A stretch of DNA of 17,383 nt from Brevundimonas sp. (GTDB lineage: Bacteria; Pseudomonadota; Alphaproteobacteria; Caulobacterales; Caulobacteraceae): NCBI GenBank assembly GCA_031119155.1, contig JAVHYH010000041.1, positions 1 through 17,383 of the forward strand, written 5' to 3'. Below are positions 15,850-17,383 of the stretch, piece after piece. The translations under genes and the position numbers were made by a program. Position 1 is the stretch's first letter. The number at the start of each line of letters is the position of its first letter. A model generated the notes under the pieces. It had not been told where the DNA came from. It saw only the letters and a list, made by a program, of their open reading frames with translations, and did not search any database.

Positions 15850-15909
15850 CCTGCGGCCATAATTCTGCTGCGACGGTCCCGCTGGATCGCAAGCCTCACG
15901 GAGATCGAC

Positions 15910-16494
15910 ATGCGCCGACTGACCGCCTTCGCCGCCCTTTCCGCCGCCGCCGGCCTGATGCTCGCGGCGGCGCCCTCCACCGCAGGGGACCGGGGACAGA
16001 CCCCGGTGGCGCCGACCGGCGGGCAGCCCGCGGCACAGGCCGCAGTCCCGGATCGCGGCGTGACCGGGGCCGAGGTGAAGACCTGGCTGACCGGGCTTGG
16101 GGGCAATGTCGCGGACCCGACGCCGATCGAAGGCGGTTTTCTGGTCCGGGTCGCCGACGAGCCGCTGCCCTGGAGCATCAGCCTGTTCGGCTGCCAGACG
16201 CGCTGTGACGACGTGCAGTTCAACGCGGTCTTCACCGGCCCGATCACCGAGGCCCAGGTCTCGGCCTGGAACCGCGAAAGCCGCTATCTGAAGGCGGTGT
16301 GGATCGCGCCGACGACGGCGGGCGGCGATGCGACCATCCGGGCCCAGTACGATGTCCTGCTGCTGACCGACGGCGCCGAGCAGCTTCAGGAGCCGACCTA
16401 TATCTGGCTGCAGCTGCTGACCCAGTTCGCCCGCACCCTGTTCGCCAGCCTAGCGCCAACCGAGGCGCCGGCCGCGCCGCCCGCGGGTCAGTAG
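15910..16494 (+). CDS. exported YbjN-domain protein
   Basis: 194-residue secreted protein. The signal peptide covers about 1-25 (LMLAAAPSTAG). A Pro/Gln/Ala-rich linker leads to a YbjN-like domain from about 50 to 180, with GVTGAEVKTWLTGLG, then GPITEAQVSAWNRESRYLKA, the acidic strand YDVLLLTDGA and a final amphipathic helix. YbjN domains resemble type III secretion chaperones and are linked to stress responses in enterobacteria; the role of exported versions is unknown. Two cysteines (95 and 99, GCQTRC) could form a disulfide in the periplasm. The start is ATG 15910, with GGAG six bases upstream. The gene follows zapE by 60 bases, and CATAAT at 15858 is a possible minus-10. The stop overlaps the convergent gene by seven bases. 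Confidence 0.85.
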   Translation: MRRLTAFAALSAAAGLMLAAAPSTAGDRGQTPVAPTGGQPAAQAAVPDRGVTGAEVKTWLTGLGGNVADPTPIEGGFLVRVADEPLPWSISLFGCQTRCDDVQFNAVFTGPITEAQVSAWNRESRYLKAVWIAPTTAGGDATIRAQYDVLLLTDGAEQLQEPTYIWLQLLTQFARTLFASLAPTEAPAAPPAGQ

Positions 16495-16838
16495 GCGGTC
16501 GAGAGGCCGTCACTCGTGATCGGCGCGAGATCCTCGGGGCGAATGCCTGACGGCCCGACCGGGAAAGAGATCGGGACGGAGCAGTTCTCGATCCGCCGCT
16601 CCAGCAGCAGGTAGCGGCGCACCGTATCGCCCTCGCGATAGAGGAGGTCGTTCGCCATCAGGCGGTCGCCGGTGGCTTCGGCGCCGCCGGGCATGGCCCG
16701 TTGAAGCTGTGGGTTGGTGCAGGCGCGTTCCGGCCGGGCCATCAGCCGCTCGTCCTGCGACAGGGCGGGGCGCGGTTCGGCCGGGCGGGGCTCCGTGATG
16801 GTCGGGTCGGTGATCAGGGCCAGAATGAGGGGCAGCAT
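16488..16838 (-). CDS. small exported or membrane-tethered protein, unknown function
   Basis: Not recognised. Taken from ATG 16838, where GGAG stands eight bases upstream; the frame stays open much further upstream, but that part runs through the terminator and mdh 3'UTR and is not coding. The 116 residues begin with a short hydrophobic stretch (MLPLILALIT), too short to be a textbook signal peptide and without basic residues. A Pro/Glu-rich linker (EPRPAEPRPA), a polar body with two cysteines (40 and 86) and a Ser/Thr-rich C-terminus ending STAY follow. The cysteine pair suggests an oxidising compartment. It has its own plausible promoter and lies downstream of a strong terminator, so it is transcribed apart from mdh. 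It converges on the YbjN-domain gene with a seven-base overlap of the ends. Confidence 0.65.
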   Translation of the reverse strand: MLPLILALITDPTITEPRPAEPRPALSQDERLMARPERACTNPQLQRAMPGGAEATGDRLMANDLLYREGDTVRRYLLLERRIENCSVPISFPVGPSGIRPEDLAPITSDGLSTAY

Positions 16839-16867
16839 GAGGCGTCTCCCTTGGTGTCTGGCTCTCA

Positions 16868-16895
16868 GGATAGTCGCATCCCGGGGTTGCGTCGA
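16868..16895 (-). promoter_or_regulatory. candidate housekeeping promoter for the small exported gene
   Basis: The minus strand shows TCGACGC (6 of 7 to TTGACGS), 13 bases, then GACTATCC, with TATCCT also matching 4 of 6 of TATAAT. Initiation near 16861 would give a leader of about 22 bases that includes the SD GGGAG. The arrangement is sensible and the minus-10 is weak. Confidence 0.35.
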
Positions 16896-16924
16896 GGTCG
16901 CTCCACAGCGACAGGTCGCGCATG

Positions 16925-16965
16925 AAAAAGGGCCGTGGATCGCTCCACGGCCCTTCATTTTTTTT
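16925..16965. terminator. strong bidirectional intrinsic terminator downstream of mdh
   Basis: A perfect 12-bp stem (16928-16939 with 16944-16955, core GGGCCGTGGA/TCCACGGCCC) closes on a TCGC loop. Eight Ts follow on the plus strand (16958-16965) and five Ts on the minus strand (16925-16929). On the minus strand it ends the mdh transcript about 95 bases after the stop codon. On the plus strand no gene needs it nearby. Confidence 0.9.
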
Positions 16966-16968
16966 GCC

Positions 16969-17047
16969 CTATCGCGAGCCGCGCGACGGCTCGCTGTATG
17001 AGGGCGTCTTGCGCTCAAGCAGCGCGCGACCACGTCGTGCGCGATAG
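16969..17047. other. compact multi-hairpin element in the mdh 3'UTR
   Basis: An outer inverted repeat CTATCGCG (16969-16976) / CGCGATAG (17040-17047) encloses GCGAGCCG-CGCGA-CGGCTCGC (16974-16994, competing at its base), GCGCT-CAAGC-AGCGC, and a bulged GCGC-GAC/GTC hairpin. It resembles a closed multiloop of about 79 bases, but there is no T-loop or other tRNA feature. It could be a structured 3'UTR, an RNA processed from it, or a palindromic repeat of the genome. Confidence 0.4.
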
Positions 17048-17051
17048 CGCC

Positions 17052-17070
17052 CGCTGGCATTAGGCCAGCG
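17052..17070. other. perfect hairpin straddling the mdh stop codon
   Basis: CGCTGGC-ATTAG-GCCAGCG: a 7-bp stem with a 5-base loop. On the minus strand the TAA stop of mdh (17062-17060) lies inside the loop. The structure is seen directly; any role in termination or mRNA stability is inference. Confidence 0.55.
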
Positions 17071-17383
17071 AGGGCTCGAGGTCCTTGCAGGACTGGATCA
17101 GGCCCTGCACCGAGGCGACCGACTTGGCGAACATCGCCTTCTCGTCCTCGTTGGTGCTGAACTCGACGATCTTCTCGACGCCGTTCGCGCCGATCAGGGC
17201 GGGGACGCCGACATAGAGGTCCGACAGGCCGTACTCGCCCGACAGCCACACGGCGCACGGCAGGACGCGCTTCTGGTCCAGCAGGTAGGACTTGGCCATG
17301 GCGATGGCCGATTCCGCCGGGGCGTAGAAAGCCGAGCCGGTCTTCAGCAGGGCGACGATCTCGCCGCCGCCCTTGCGGGTGCG
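17060..17383 (-). CDS. mdh: malate dehydrogenase, C-terminal part (5' end outside window)
   Basis: Oxidises malate to oxaloacetate with NAD in the TCA cycle. Only the last 107 codons are present; the frame is open to the window edge. The segment RTRKGGGEIVALLKTGSAFY, followed by APAESAIAMAKSYLLDQKRV, is the typical mid/C-terminal region of the LDH-like (type III) malate dehydrogenases of alphaproteobacteria, and the protein continues with YVGVPALIGANGVEKIVEF to the C-terminus KDLEPSLA. The substrate-binding Arg residues and catalytic His lie upstream, outside the window. In many alphaproteobacteria mdh is followed by sucCD; here it is followed by a structured 3'UTR and a strong terminator, so it ends its transcript. 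The stop codon lies in a hairpin loop. Confidence 0.95.
   Translation of the reverse strand, partial: RTRKGGGEIVALLKTGSAFYAPAESAIAMAKSYLLDQKRVLPCAVWLSGEYGLSDLYVGVPALIGANGVEKIVEFSTNEDEKAMFAKSVASVQGLIQSCKDLEPSLA

Noticed and set aside
15858..15863. CATAAT as promoter minus-10 for the YbjN-domain gene
   Set aside because: Five of six match, but no minus-35 at a sensible distance; not strong enough for a feature.
16969..17047. tRNA-like cloverleaf between mdh and the terminator
   Set aside because: The closing stem and length suggest a tRNA, but neither strand has a TTCRA T-loop, a D-loop GG or a credible anticodon arm.

Overview
The window looks like ordinary chromosome from a high-GC alphaproteobacterium, most probably Caulobacterales (Brevundimonas/Caulobacter-like). 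This rests on the base composition and codon use, the style of mdh, asd, zapE and the ScsB-type DsbD protein, general-stress (EcfG/SigT-type) promoter motifs, GCTA-type minus-10 elements placed almost on start codons, and GANTC (CcrM-type) sites clustered in a promoter region. I see no prophage, insertion sequence, CRISPR array, tRNA or rRNA. Genes are densely packed and no gene-free stretch exceeds about 225 bases.

Layout. 1-1482 (minus): glucose-6-phosphate isomerase, 3' end cut by the window. 1608-2084 (plus): a small exported protein of unknown function. 2115-5028 (minus): an operon of a ScsB/DsbD-type transmembrane thiol reductase followed by a peroxiredoxin-like lipoprotein, presumably its electron acceptor. 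5135-5584 and 5687-6037 (minus): an OmpA-domain lipoprotein and a glycine-zipper envelope protein, separated by an intrinsic terminator. 6194-6532 (plus): a small single-pass membrane protein. 6584-9668 (plus): a diacylglycerol-kinase-type lipid kinase translationally coupled to a metallophosphoesterase, then a flavoprotein of the HI0933/TIGR03862 family. 9699-12507 (plus): a secreted M28 zinc peptidase and a class-C beta-lactamase-fold esterase. 12504-14529 (minus): aspartate-semialdehyde dehydrogenase and a RarD-type exporter. 14755-16494 (plus): ZapE ATPase and a secreted YbjN-domain protein. 16488-16838 (minus): an unknown exported protein. 17060-17383 (minus): the C-terminal part of malate dehydrogenase, with a structured 3' untranslated region and terminator.

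The most interesting part is about 5.1-8.4 kb. Two exact matches to the alphaproteobacterial general-stress promoter (GGAAC-N16-CGTT) face away from each other. One drives the glycine-zipper protein (minus) and the other drives the lipid kinase/metallophosphoesterase pair (plus). With the neighbouring reductase, peroxiredoxin-like and OmpA lipoproteins this suggests a locus for envelope maintenance under stress. Other points are a hairpin over the mdh stop codon followed by a compact multi-hairpin 3'UTR, a 16-base sequence shared by the two terminators, a GANTC cluster ahead of pgi, and two probable leaderless promoters. Promoter calls are pattern matches made by eye; the coding assignments rest on recognisable motifs.
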